Source of the DNA: Clostridium sp. Cult1
GTDB taxonomy: Bacteria; Bacillota; Clostridia; Tissierellales; Tepidimicrobiaceae
Assembly: GCF_021655095.1 (NCBI RefSeq)
Contig: NZ_PPXW01000001.1
Span: 928,368-992,367 of the forward strand
Length of the DNA stretch: 64,000 bases
Reading direction: 5' to 3'
This document shows, piece by piece, positions 8,863 to 16,814 of this stretch. Below the pieces are notes generated by a model, which made no database searches, had not been told where the DNA came from, and was given only the letters and a program-made list of their open reading frames with translations. A program made the position numbers and the translations under genes. The stretch's first letter is position 1; each line of letters starts with the position of its first letter.

Positions 8863-9009
8863 TATTTTTCCCCCTTTCAATAGTCTTGAGTCCCTTGTCT
8901 CACTCATATTATATTCTTTTACAGTTATTGTTGTTACAAATTATAAGAGTAATATTTTTCTATTATAAATAATATTATTTTAGAAGAACTAAAACTAGGT
9001 GGTGATTAG

Positions 9010-10086
9010 ATGGCTTATTTTAATGATAAATTATTATTAATATCGGATTCATATAAAAACATTGATCTATTTAGATTGGTAAAAGGCAATATAATTAGAT
9101 ATCATTTTAACTATGAAAGACAGAATTATAGCGAAAAGATTGTGGCCAAAGGAGTTTTTAAAGAATATGATATTTCTATTGATGAAAAGGATACTATTTA
9201 TATTATTCATCAAGATACAACCTTTGATCTGATGTTGACTCTAATAAAGAAAAATGGAGAATTAGAAACTGTTAAATTAACTGAAGAACCTATACTAGAG
9301 ATATATTATTTAAATTTAATTCTAGATTTAGATAAACCACATATTATTTATTTTATACTTGTGCCTGATATTGAAAAGAAATATAGAATATATCATCATT
9401 ATTTTACTGGAGAAGAATGGAGAACCAACATAGTAGATGAAATTAGGGTCAGAGAGTTATTGAATCCTTTAAGGGTATTCTATACTGACAATCAAATTTT
9501 TATTGTTTATTATGACAAGGTTGAAGAAGAACAGATCTATATAAAGAAATTTAACATAAATAAAGGGGAATGGGAAGAAAAAATTAGATTAACAGATAGC
9601 AAAGAAAACAAATTATATTCAGACATTATAGTAAAAGGGTCTAAGATCCATCTAACCTATTGCGAGTATGAGGAAGGGAATCTAGTGGTAAAATATGGAA
9701 GATTTAATTATGAAAACAATCTAGCTGAGAAAGAGATTGAAGATACATTATCTAATCCGGAGAACCCACAAGATCCTACATTGGTATACTATAATAGAAA
9801 GCTGTGGGTAGTATGGGTCGAACATGAGAATCTATTAAGTAGGTATAGCGATGATTTGGGTAATACTTGGAGCCCTATTTATTTGTGGAATGAGTCAAAA
9901 GGGAAGGATATTGTAAGATATAAGTATCATAAATTATTTGATGAAGGGATGATTTTAAATTATTCTTTTGGAAAGATAGCTCCTGAAATTGGTTTCATTG
10001 GCTTTGGACCTACTGAAAATACAATAGAAATACCGTTAAAAAAAAACATGGAACAGAATTTTATGAAGAGGATTCCAAAATTTTAA
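9010..10086 (+). CDS. Unknown protein with Asp-box (BNR) repeat, probable beta-propeller
   Basis: 358 residues, beta-rich, with repeated short aromatic/hydrophobic strands and one clear Asp-box, SDDLGNTW (SxDxGxTW), near residue 277. This indicates a sialidase-like beta-propeller, but no catalytic residues for a sialidase can be assigned. SD GGTGGTGAT precedes the ATG. Near the end the reading frame crosses TTA AAA AAA AAC, and an open -1 frame continues for 77 codons to 10280 with a coiled-coil composition. The annotated end at 10086 may therefore be only one of two products. It is divergent from the 7870-8862 gene. Confidence 0.65.
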   Translation: MAYFNDKLLLISDSYKNIDLFRLVKGNIIRYHFNYERQNYSEKIVAKGVFKEYDISIDEKDTIYIIHQDTTFDLMLTLIKKNGELETVKLTEEPILEIYYLNLILDLDKPHIIYFILVPDIEKKYRIYHHYFTGEEWRTNIVDEIRVRELLNPLRVFYTDNQIFIVYYDKVEEEQIYIKKFNINKGEWEEKIRLTDSKENKLYSDIIVKGSKIHLTYCEYEEGNLVVKYGRFNYENNLAEKEIEDTLSNPENPQDPTLVYYNRKLWVVWVEHENLLSRYSDDLGNTWSPIYLWNESKGKDIVRYKYHKLFDEGMILNYSFGKIAPEIGFIGFGPTENTIEIPLKKNMEQNFMKRIPKF

Positions 10087-10280
10087 AACTTTATAAAGAA
10101 ATAAAATTGGAATTAGAAAAGATATATTTATTGTTAGAGGAATTAGAAAAAAGATTAGCTCATATTGAAAAGTTAGAAATTAATAATGAGTTAGATGTAT
10201 TGGTTAAAAGAGTTGAAGATATTGAAATGTTTCTAAATAGTAGAACTAGAGGTTTTTATGGAAGAAGTAAAAATAGATAG
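10041..10280 (+). other. Candidate -1 frameshift site and coiled-coil extension
   Basis: The heptamer A AAA AAC at 10041-10047 sits in the zero frame inside a run of nine A (10038-10046). A shift of -1 leads straight into CAT GGA ACA and then 77 sense codons, ending at TAG 10278-10280. The extension is Lys/Glu/Leu-rich (KLELEKIYLLLEELEKRL) with a basic end (RTRGFYGRSKNR). It has no plausible start codon with an SD of its own. Programmed slippage, transcriptional slippage on the A run, a true disabling indel and a sequencing error remain possible. Confidence 0.6.
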
Positions 10281-10308
10281 ATGTTACCTAGGTAACATCT
10301 ATCTATTT
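10271..10308. terminator. Bidirectional terminator between convergent genes
   Basis: Perfect 38-bp palindrome centred on CCTAGG, with A-rich and T-rich ends. It contains the stop of the extension frame (10278-10280) and ends in the asparaginase stop codon, which supports the extension being a real 3' end. Confidence 0.85.
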
Positions 10309-11290
10309 AATTTTCAAAAAGGTCTTTAATTGTGTTTAAATCATTAGTTATACTCAATATTAACATTAATTTTATTCTAGCTTTTTGACCAGGGAGATTT
10401 TTGCCAAATATAACACCTAAATCTCTCAAATGTTTACCTCCCCCTTCATAACCATATGTATCTAAAACTCTACCTGTAGGACACCTAGACACCATAACTA
10501 CTGGTATGCCTTTAGATATAGATTTTTTAACACCGGGAACCATAGTTGGAGGGATATTTCCCCTTCCTAAGGATTCAATTATAATGCCTTTATAATTTTT
10601 ATCTATATAGAAATCAAAAATATCCGAATCCATTCCAGGACCACATTTTATTAAAGCTACCTTTGGTTCTATTTTTTCAGTTTCAATGTGTTTTTTTGAT
10701 ATAATTTCTCTGTAAAAAATTACTTCATCATTATCTACAATACCCAATGGACCAAATTCTGGAGACTTAAAAGTATCTAAGGATAAAGTATTGGTTTTTG
10801 TCACTTCACTAGCAGCATTTACTTCGTTATTCATAACGACTAAAACCCCTTTGTTTCTAGCATTTTTAGATATAACAGTACAAATAGCTGCAGATAAGTT
10901 GCTAGAACCATCATAACCAAGTTCAGAGCTGTTTCTCATAGCACCAACAACGGCAATAGGTTTTTCTGAATCAACAATTAAGTCCAGAAGATATGCTGTT
11001 TCTTCCAGGGTATCAGTTCCATGTGTAACTACAACCCCAGTTATATCTTTTCTACTTATAGTTTCTTTCACAAGCATTGCTAAATCCATCATCATCTCAG
11101 GGGTGATGTGAGGACTAGGAAGATTAGCAAAATTAATTATTTCAATTTCTGCAAATTTTTCTATATTTGTAACCATAGCCATTATTTCTTCAGAGGATAG
11201 GGCTGGTATAGCAGCATGAATTCTAGGATCTATTTTCATAGAAATGGTACCACCAGTAAAGATAATAGCAACTTTATTATGATTAGACAT
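10307..11290 (-). CDS. ansA: L-asparaginase, type I-like
   Basis: 327 residues. The N-terminal FTGGTISM carries the nucleophile threonine, and GVVVTHGTDTLEETAY carries the second catalytic Thr-Asp pair. VGAMRNSSELGYDGSSNL and the C-terminal CPTGRVLDTYGYEGGGK are family motifs. There is no signal peptide, so it is a cytoplasmic enzyme converting asparagine to aspartate and ammonia, consistent with an amino-acid fermenter. The ATG at 11290 follows a strong SD (TAAGGAGG), but that SD is buried in a perfect hairpin, and a promoter plus terminator-bearing leader lies further upstream, so expression is probably controlled at the RNA level. Confidence 0.9.
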   Translation of the reverse strand: MSNHNKVAIIFTGGTISMKIDPRIHAAIPALSSEEIMAMVTNIEKFAEIEIINFANLPSPHITPEMMMDLAMLVKETISRKDITGVVVTHGTDTLEETAYLLDLIVDSEKPIAVVGAMRNSSELGYDGSSNLSAAICTVISKNARNKGVLVVMNNEVNAASEVTKTNTLSLDTFKSPEFGPLGIVDNDEVIFYREIISKKHIETEKIEPKVALIKCGPGMDSDIFDFYIDKNYKGIIIESLGRGNIPPTMVPGVKKSISKGIPVVMVSRCPTGRVLDTYGYEGGGKHLRDLGVIFGKNLPGQKARIKLMLILSITNDLNTIKDLFEN

Positions 11291-11296
11291 ATAAAT

Positions 11297-11343
11297 TCCT
11301 CCTTAATTTATGTTAATTATATTTTAACATAAATTAAGGAGGA
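11297..11343 (-). promoter_or_regulatory. SD-sequestering hairpin before asparaginase
   Basis: Perfect 20-bp inverted repeat (arms 11297-11316 and 11324-11343) around a 7-nt A+T loop. On the minus strand the 3' arm ends in TAAGGAGG, the asparaginase SD, and the 5' arm starts TCCTCCTTA, its exact complement. In mRNA the SD would be fully paired, giving a translational gate. Confidence 0.75.
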
Positions 11344-11351
11344 GAAATAGC

Positions 11352-11466
11352 AAAAAAGAAAAAGCCCCCTTAAAGGGGCTTTTCATCCTTAACGGATGTA
11401 AATAAACCGTTCAAAAGGGGTATTGGGAATAGAGATCTTATTTGAGGTTACCAGGGGGATAACCAC
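11352..11466 (-). ncRNA. Structured leader or C-rich small RNA upstream of asparaginase
   Basis: Minus-strand RNA of about 115 nt inferred from its own promoter (11473-11501) and an intrinsic terminator (AAAGCCCC/GGGGCTTT, 11360-11383) with a U run at 11352-11359. The 5' end forms GGTTA-TCCCCCTGG-TAACC with a C-rich apical loop. Further C-rich stretches (ATTCCC, TACCCC) are unpaired, and CATCC/GGATG makes a small hairpin. The loop CCCCCT can pair with AGGGGG of the terminator arm. It matches no riboswitch I can name. It could be an attenuator for asparaginase or a trans-acting small RNA with SD-binding C-rich loops. Confidence 0.6.
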
Positions 11467-11472
11467 TTTTAA

Positions 11473-11501
11473 ATTATAGCAAATAACGACAAAGTTTGCA
11501 A
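11473..11501 (-). promoter_or_regulatory. SigmaA promoter for the leader/small RNA
   Basis: On the minus strand TTGCAA (11501-11496), 17-nt spacer, then perfect TATAAT (11478-11473). Predicted start of transcription is near 11466. Confidence 0.8.
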
Positions 11502-11625
11502 CACTTTTTTGAAAAAATATAAAATAATTTATGGTAATTTTATATCTAATGAACTTAACCTTTATTATAGATCACAAATACTATATAATTATTATAAAAG
11601 CCAAGACAAAATTGGGGGGTTAAAA

Positions 11626-12231
11626 ATGAATGATAAAATTTTATTAGCAGAAAAAAGTCTTAAAAGAAATGGGTTTCAAGTAAAGGTTTTTAACAATAAA
11701 GAAGAAGCTAAAAAAGCATTGATAGAATCAATTTCCATTGATGAATCAATAGCTTTTGGAGGCTCTATGACATTGTCACAACTAGAAATCTACGAAGATT
11801 TCAAAAAAAGAGGAAATGAAATTTATTGGCATTGGAAAGGTGAAGATAGAAAAAAAGAGTTAAAAGAAGCTTATAATTCTAAGATATATGTAACTAGTAC
11901 CAATGCTTTAACTTTAGATGGTAAGCTAGTAAATATGGATGGAACGGCTAATAGGGTTTCATCTATGTTTTATGGTCATGATAGGGTATATATTATAGTG
12001 GGAAGGAACAAAATATGTAAGGACTATGATGATGCTAGGGAAAGAATCAAAAATATTGCAGCTCCAAAAAATGCTCAAAGATTAAATATTAATACACCTT
12101 GTAAATATACAGGCAAATGCAGTGATTGTAATTCGCCAGATAGAATATGTAATGTAGAGGTTATAATACATAGAAATCCATCAGGAGCTAATATTAATAT
12201 ATACTTAATAGACGAGGATTTGGGATATTAA
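11626..12231 (+). CDS. LUD domain protein (LutC/DUF162-like)
   Basis: 201 residues starting MNDKILLAEKSLKRNGFQV behind GGGGGG. Motifs FGGSMTL, YVTSTNALTLDGKLVNMDGTANRVSSMFYG and VGRNKIC are diagnostic of the LUD fold shared with lactate-utilisation LutB/LutC. Cysteines near the end (PCKYTGKCSDCNSPDRICN) may bind a metal or an Fe-S cluster. In stand-alone form the enzyme activity is unknown. An upstream in-frame extension to 11509 has no SD and runs through the promoter region. It is followed 17 nt later by the cysteine desulfurase gene. Confidence 0.82.
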   Translation: MNDKILLAEKSLKRNGFQVKVFNNKEEAKKALIESISIDESIAFGGSMTLSQLEIYEDFKKRGNEIYWHWKGEDRKKELKEAYNSKIYVTSTNALTLDGKLVNMDGTANRVSSMFYGHDRVYIIVGRNKICKDYDDARERIKNIAAPKNAQRLNINTPCKYTGKCSDCNSPDRICNVEVIIHRNPSGANINIYLIDEDLGY

Positions 12232-12248
12232 AGATATGAGGTGATATT

Positions 12249-13406
12249 TTGAATATTTACTTAGACAATTGTTCCACCACTAAACCAAGAGAAGAAGTTA
12301 TAGAAGATATGGTATATGCTTTAAGAGAAGAATATGGAAATCCTTCTTCCCTTCACAGGATGGGATTTAATATTGAAAAACGAATAGAGGAAATAAGAAA
12401 TAATATAGCTAGCTATTTAAAGGTAAATAGAGATGAAATATACTTTACTTCTGGTGGTACAGAAAGCAATAATATGGCTATCCAAAGCGTAGTAAATAAA
12501 TACAGTAGAATAGGACAACATATTATAACGACTAAAATTGAACATCCGTCGGTATTAAATGTATTAAAGTATTACGAAGAAAAAGGTTATGATATAACAT
12601 ATTTAGAAGTAGATAATATAGGTATAATTTCTTTAGAACAGTTAAAAGAAAGTCTAAGGCAGGATACAATCCTCCTATCTGTAATGTTAGTAAATAATGA
12701 AATAGGGACCATTCAGCCTATTAATGAAATAAAAAATATTTTAAAAGAAAGGAAGTCAAATGCCTTAATTCATGTCGATGGAGTTCAAGCTTTCGGCAAA
12801 ATTCCTGTTGATTTAGAGAATTGGGGCATAGATACCTTCTCCTTTAGTGGTCATAAAATTTATGGACCAAAGGGAATAGGTGGACTATATGTAAGCAAAA
12901 ATCTAAAATTAAATCCTATAATATTTGGTGGAAATCAAGAAAGGGGATTTCGCTCAGGTACAGAAAATGTTCCAGGTATAATAGGACTAGGAAAAGCTGT
13001 TGAAATCATGGGAAAAAACTTTGAAAAAGAAAATAATCATGTTAATGAAATTAAGCTTTATTTTACAAAGCGTTTAAGAGAAGAAATTGACTATATTCAT
13101 ATCAATAGCCCAATAGACAATAATTCCTCCCCTTATATATTAAATGTTTCCTTTGAATTTGTAAGAGGAGAGGTTTTACTTCATTATCTAGAAGACAAAG
13201 GCATATACGTATCCACTAGTTCTGCTTGTTCTTCAAAAGGTACAGATAAAAGTCATGTGTTAAAAGCTATAGGTCTTTCGGATATGGAAATAGAAGGGGC
13301 AATTAGATTTTGTTTTTCCTATGAAAATACTAAAGAGGAAATGGATTATACCATAGAGGTACTAAAAAAGTCAGTAGAAGAAATTAGACAAATAACTATG
13401 AGGTGA
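12249..13406 (+). CDS. Cysteine desulfurase (NifS/IscS family), ThiI-associated
   Basis: 385 residues of a fold-type I PLP enzyme. YLDNCSTTKPREEV is the N-terminal signature, FTSGGTESNNMAI and HVDGVQAFGKIP bind the cofactor, and FSFSGHKIYGPKGIGGLYV holds the PLP lysine. The mobile catalytic cysteine is in STSSACSSKG near residue 327. It releases sulfane sulfur from cysteine. It overlaps thiI and probably supplies sulfur for 4-thiouridine in tRNA. The start is TTG behind GAGGTGAT. The first residues are MNIYLDN, as in the NifZ-type desulfurases paired with ThiI. Confidence 0.92.
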   Translation: MNIYLDNCSTTKPREEVIEDMVYALREEYGNPSSLHRMGFNIEKRIEEIRNNIASYLKVNRDEIYFTSGGTESNNMAIQSVVNKYSRIGQHIITTKIEHPSVLNVLKYYEEKGYDITYLEVDNIGIISLEQLKESLRQDTILLSVMLVNNEIGTIQPINEIKNILKERKSNALIHVDGVQAFGKIPVDLENWGIDTFSFSGHKIYGPKGIGGLYVSKNLKLNPIIFGGNQERGFRSGTENVPGIIGLGKAVEIMGKNFEKENNHVNEIKLYFTKRLREEIDYIHINSPIDNNSSPYILNVSFEFVRGEVLLHYLEDKGIYVSTSSACSSKGTDKSHVLKAIGLSDMEIEGAIRFCFSYENTKEEMDYTIEVLKKSVEEIRQITMR

Positions 13407-13411
13407 TCATA

Positions 13412-14578
13412 TTGGATAGGGTACTAAGCATAAGTCTTGGTGAGATAGCATTAAAAGGGAAAAATAGAAAGTATTTTGAAGACAAACTTATATCAAGGAT
13501 GAGAAGAGCGATTAAAGGCTTAGATTATTCTAAAATATATAAAGAGCAAGGAAAAATATATATAGAAACATCTGAAGAAAATTTTGATACTATGATAAAA
13601 AAATTGAAGAAAGTATTTGGACTTGTATATATTAGTCCCTGTATAAGAGTAGAAAAAAGTATGGAAGAAATAGAAAAAGCTATTATAACAATAATGGAAG
13701 AAAAACAATTAAAGGATCCTGTTAAAACTTTTAAAGTAAAAACAAATAGGGTTGATAAAAACTTTCCTCTGAAATCACCAGAGATTTCAAAAATGTTAGG
13801 AGGAGTTATATTAAAGAATGTTGAAGGCTTAAAGGTTGATATACACAATCCAGACACTTATGTATTCATAGATATTAAGCAAAATGCATATATTTATACT
13901 GAAAGAATAGAAGGTCAGGGAGGTTTACCCGTTGGTACTAATGGTAAAGGGTTGTTGTTACTGTCAGGTGGCATCGATAGCCCAGTGGCAGGTTTTTTAA
14001 TGGCTAAAAGGGGAGTAGAGCTAAGTGGAATCCATTTTCACAGCTATCCTTTTACCAGTGAGAGGGCAGAAGAAAAGGTAAAAAACTTAGCTAGAATACT
14101 AAGGATATATACAGGAAGGATTAAGCTATATAGTATTAATATTTTAAAGATCCAAAAGGAGTTAAATACCAAATGCCCTGAGGATGAGATGACTATATTA
14201 TCCCGCAGATTTATGATGCGAATTGCAGAAAAGATTGCTTTAGATAATGGTATAGATGCCCTTATAACTGGAGAAAGTTTAGGCCAAGTTGCAAGTCAAA
14301 CTATTAATGGACTATCTGTTACAAATGCAGCAGTCAATATACCTGTATTAAGACCTTTGATAGGTTTGGATAAGGTAGAAATAATAGATATAGCAAAAGA
14401 TATTGAAACCTATGAAACTTCAATTCTACCCTATGATGATTGTTGTACTTTATTTTTGCCAAAACATCCTGTAACCAAACCAAAACTTATTGATATAGAA
14501 AAGTCTGAAGAAAATATTAATGTGGAAAGATTAGTTGAGGAAGCGGTTGAAAATATGGAAGTCTATTACATTGAATAA
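13412..14578 (+). CDS. thiI: tRNA 4-thiouridine synthase ThiI (short form)
   Basis: About 388 residues: a ferredoxin-like/THUMP region (roughly 1-165) and an ATP pyrophosphatase domain with the PP-loop LLSGGIDSPVAGF and GESLGQVASQT. It ends without the rhodanese domain of the enterobacterial form, as in Bacillus. It adenylates and thiolates U8 of tRNA with sulfur from the upstream desulfurase. I choose the TTG at 13412 after GAGGTGAT; the frame also allows GTG at 13403, overlapping the previous stop. Confidence 0.93.
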   Translation: MDRVLSISLGEIALKGKNRKYFEDKLISRMRRAIKGLDYSKIYKEQGKIYIETSEENFDTMIKKLKKVFGLVYISPCIRVEKSMEEIEKAIITIMEEKQLKDPVKTFKVKTNRVDKNFPLKSPEISKMLGGVILKNVEGLKVDIHNPDTYVFIDIKQNAYIYTERIEGQGGLPVGTNGKGLLLLSGGIDSPVAGFLMAKRGVELSGIHFHSYPFTSERAEEKVKNLARILRIYTGRIKLYSINILKIQKELNTKCPEDEMTILSRRFMMRIAEKIALDNGIDALITGESLGQVASQTINGLSVTNAAVNIPVLRPLIGLDKVEIIDIAKDIETYETSILPYDDCCTLFLPKHPVTKPKLIDIEKSEENINVERLVEEAVENMEVYYIE

Positions 14579-14624
14579 ATTATTTTAATCCCTCTTGTTA
14601 TAAAGTAGAATTTGCCATTTTATA

Positions 14625-14657
14625 TTGACACTAGTGTCGAGTATGATAAAATATAAT
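14625..14657 (+). promoter_or_regulatory. Promoter with palindromic operator before tetR-type gene
   Basis: TTGACA at 14625-14630 is embedded in the perfect palindrome GACACTAGTGTC (14627-14638). A -10 candidate TAAAAT lies at 14647-14652 (16-nt spacer), and TATAAT at 14652-14657 is too far. A repressor bound here would block the -35. Confidence 0.6.
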
Positions 14658-14698
14658 TAAGCCAATAATTTAACAAAGGAGAGGGGGGTAGAAGAGAT

Positions 14699-15286
14699 TT
14701 GCCGAAAATAGTAGATTATGAATCTAAAAAACAAGAAATAATTGAAAAAGCAAGAATTGTTTTTGCTACGAGAGGATATCATAATACTAATTTATCCCAC
14801 ATTTCAAAAAAGTGCGGCATGGGTAGAACTACCCTTTACCAATATTTCACAAATAAGGATGAAATATTTTATCATTCTATGGGATATACTTTAGAAGAAA
14901 TTAAAAGCCAGGTAAATGTTATTATTGCAAATGATAAATTATCGTTTGTAGAGAAATTGAAAGAAATAATCCATCAGCTGACAGAAGAACAGAACCATAA
15001 TAACACTTTTATATTATTGTTAGAAATATGGCTTATATTAAGAAGGGAAAGAAACGAGACCCTGGAAAAACTAAAAAAATATACCCAAGAACTAAAAAAA
15101 GTTTTAGAAGAATTAATAAAAGAAGCTATAAGAGCTAAAGAAATTAAACCAATTGATAGTAGAAGCTTAGCAGAAACCATATATACCTTTATAGAAACTT
15201 TTACTCTTCAAAGAACCTCTAGCAATTTAGATATAAAAGTTAAAGTAGAATCACTTAATTTGTTAATTGATGGATTGAAGGTTTAA
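14699..15286 (+). CDS. TetR/AcrR family transcriptional regulator
   Basis: 195 residues. The N-terminal helix-turn-helix is canonical: ARIVFATRGYHNTNLSHISKKCGMGRTTLYQYFTNKDEIFY (shown here as its landmarks ATRGYHNTNLS and GRTTLYQYFTNK). The C-terminal ligand domain is unremarkable. TTG start. The palindrome overlapping the -35 upstream is a likely autoregulatory operator, and the radical SAM gene 18 nt downstream is the likely regulated target. Confidence 0.88.
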   Translation: MPKIVDYESKKQEIIEKARIVFATRGYHNTNLSHISKKCGMGRTTLYQYFTNKDEIFYHSMGYTLEEIKSQVNVIIANDKLSFVEKLKEIIHQLTEEQNHNNTFILLLEIWLILRRERNETLEKLKKYTQELKKVLEELIKEAIRAKEIKPIDSRSLAETIYTFIETFTLQRTSSNLDIKVKVESLNLLIDGLKV

Positions 15287-15304
15287 CTTAAAGGGGGATT
15301 AAAA

Positions 15305-16675
15305 ATGGCAAGCGTAAAACAACTTATTAGCACCAAGGTTATGAATGAAGGACTTAAATATATTGAGAAAAATCCTATGGAAAATATGCCAAAATTATTG
15401 GATTGGGCAGAAAAGATCATTACGAGACAAAATCATAAAGGTATGCTCCAAACCTTTAGAAATGTAGTAGATGATCCAGAAAGCAACTGGTACAAACTAA
15501 TAGAAAGATATTTTGATGAATTATCACCCGCTACAAGACAGAAGTTTATGATTAACTATATGGTAAACTCCGGAATCGTTGGGATTCCAATTCAGGATAA
15601 GATGAAGGTAAAGTATAATTGTAATATACCTTGGGCTATATTAATTGACCCTACTAGTGCTTGCAATTTAAAATGTACAGGATGCTGGGCAGCAGAATAT
15701 GATAAAACAGATTCTTTAAGCTATGATCTACTAGATAGAGTCATTAAAGAAGGTAAAGATCTTGGAATATATATGTATATATTCTCAGGGGGAGAGCCGT
15801 TAGTCAGAAAGAATGACTTAGTGAAATTAGCTAGAGAACATAGTGACTGTTCATTCCTTTCTTTTACCAATGCAACTTTAGTTGATGAGGAATTTGCAAA
15901 AACCTTAGGAGATTTGGGAAACTTTGGATTGGCCATTAGTGTAGAGGGTTTTGAAGAAGAAACGGATATGCGTAGAGGAAAGGGAACTTATAAAAAGGTT
16001 ATGGAAGCCATGGATTTACTAAAAAAAGAGGGAGTAGTATTTGGATTCTCCACTTGTTATCATAAGTATAATACTGAATCTATAGCTTCAGAAGAATATA
16101 TAGATTTTTTAATTGAAAAAGGTTGTATGTTTGGCTGGTATTTTACTTATATGCCTATTGGCAAAGATGCAGTAACCGATCTAATGGTAACGCCTGAACA
16201 AAGAGAATATATGTATCATCAAGTAAGGGACTTAAGAACTAAAAAGCCTATATTTATAATGGACTTTTGGAATGATGGAGAATATGTTCAAGGATGTATT
16301 GCTGGGGGAAGAAGATACCTTCATATAAATGCTAATGGTGATGTTGAACCTTGTGCATTTATACATTATTCAAATGTCAATATTAAAAATGTAAGTTTAG
16401 TTGAAGCGTTGCAATCACCTTTATTTATGCAATATAGAGAAAATCAGCCTTTCAATGAAAATCATCTAAGGCCATGTCCTCTATTGGATAACCCAGAAAA
16501 AATAAAGAGTATGGTAAATAAATCTGATGCCTATTCTACACAACCTATAGATAGAGAGGATGTAGAAGATTTAACTGCTAAAACTGAAAATGCTGCGGAA
16601 AATTGGGCTATAACAGCAGATAAACTTTGGAAACAACGCCAAGAAGAAAAAAAGAAACAGTTAGCAGGAAATTAG
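15305..16675 (+). CDS. Radical SAM protein with SPASM-like C-terminus
   Basis: 456 residues. An N-terminal ~100-residue helical domain precedes the radical SAM core, where C120, C124 and C127 (SACNLKCTGCW) bind the SAM cluster and FSGGEPL is the SAM-contacting motif. The C-terminal region has CIAGGRRYLHINANGDVEPC and RPCPLLDNPE, cysteines placed as in SPASM/twitch auxiliary-cluster domains. The substrate is unknown: no small precursor peptide gene is visible nearby, so a peptide-modifying role is not supported. SD AAAGGGGG. It lies directly behind the TetR gene and is followed by a terminator. Confidence 0.82.
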   Translation: MASVKQLISTKVMNEGLKYIEKNPMENMPKLLDWAEKIITRQNHKGMLQTFRNVVDDPESNWYKLIERYFDELSPATRQKFMINYMVNSGIVGIPIQDKMKVKYNCNIPWAILIDPTSACNLKCTGCWAAEYDKTDSLSYDLLDRVIKEGKDLGIYMYIFSGGEPLVRKNDLVKLAREHSDCSFLSFTNATLVDEEFAKTLGDLGNFGLAISVEGFEEETDMRRGKGTYKKVMEAMDLLKKEGVVFGFSTCYHKYNTESIASEEYIDFLIEKGCMFGWYFTYMPIGKDAVTDLMVTPEQREYMYHQVRDLRTKKPIFIMDFWNDGEYVQGCIAGGRRYLHINANGDVEPCAFIHYSNVNIKNVSLVEALQSPLFMQYRENQPFNENHLRPCPLLDNPEKIKSMVNKSDAYSTQPIDREDVEDLTAKTENAAENWAITADKLWKQRQEEKKKQLAGN

Positions 16676-16690
16676 ATATTAATTAAATGA

Positions 16691-16733
16691 AGATTAAGCT
16701 AGGATCTTGTCATCCTAGCTTAATTTTCTTTGT
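16691..16733 (+). terminator. Rho-independent terminator
   Basis: ATTAAGCTAGGAT/ATCCTAGCTTAAT hairpin followed by TTTCTTTG. Confidence 0.85.
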
Positions 16734-16814
16734 GAAATAAAAACTTTTTATTAATAATGTATTATAATATATAATAGGGTATATATTAAATCATAATTAT
16801 AAAGGAGGAGTAAA

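Noticed and set aside
11352-11466. T-box, SAM, lysine or glycine riboswitch
   Set aside because: None of their conserved core sequences (for example the T-box GGTGG element) can be found in this leader.
11509-11625. Upstream extension of the LUD protein
   Set aside because: No SD at 11509, and the sequence overlaps a minus-strand promoter; a strong GGGGGG SD precedes ATG 11626.
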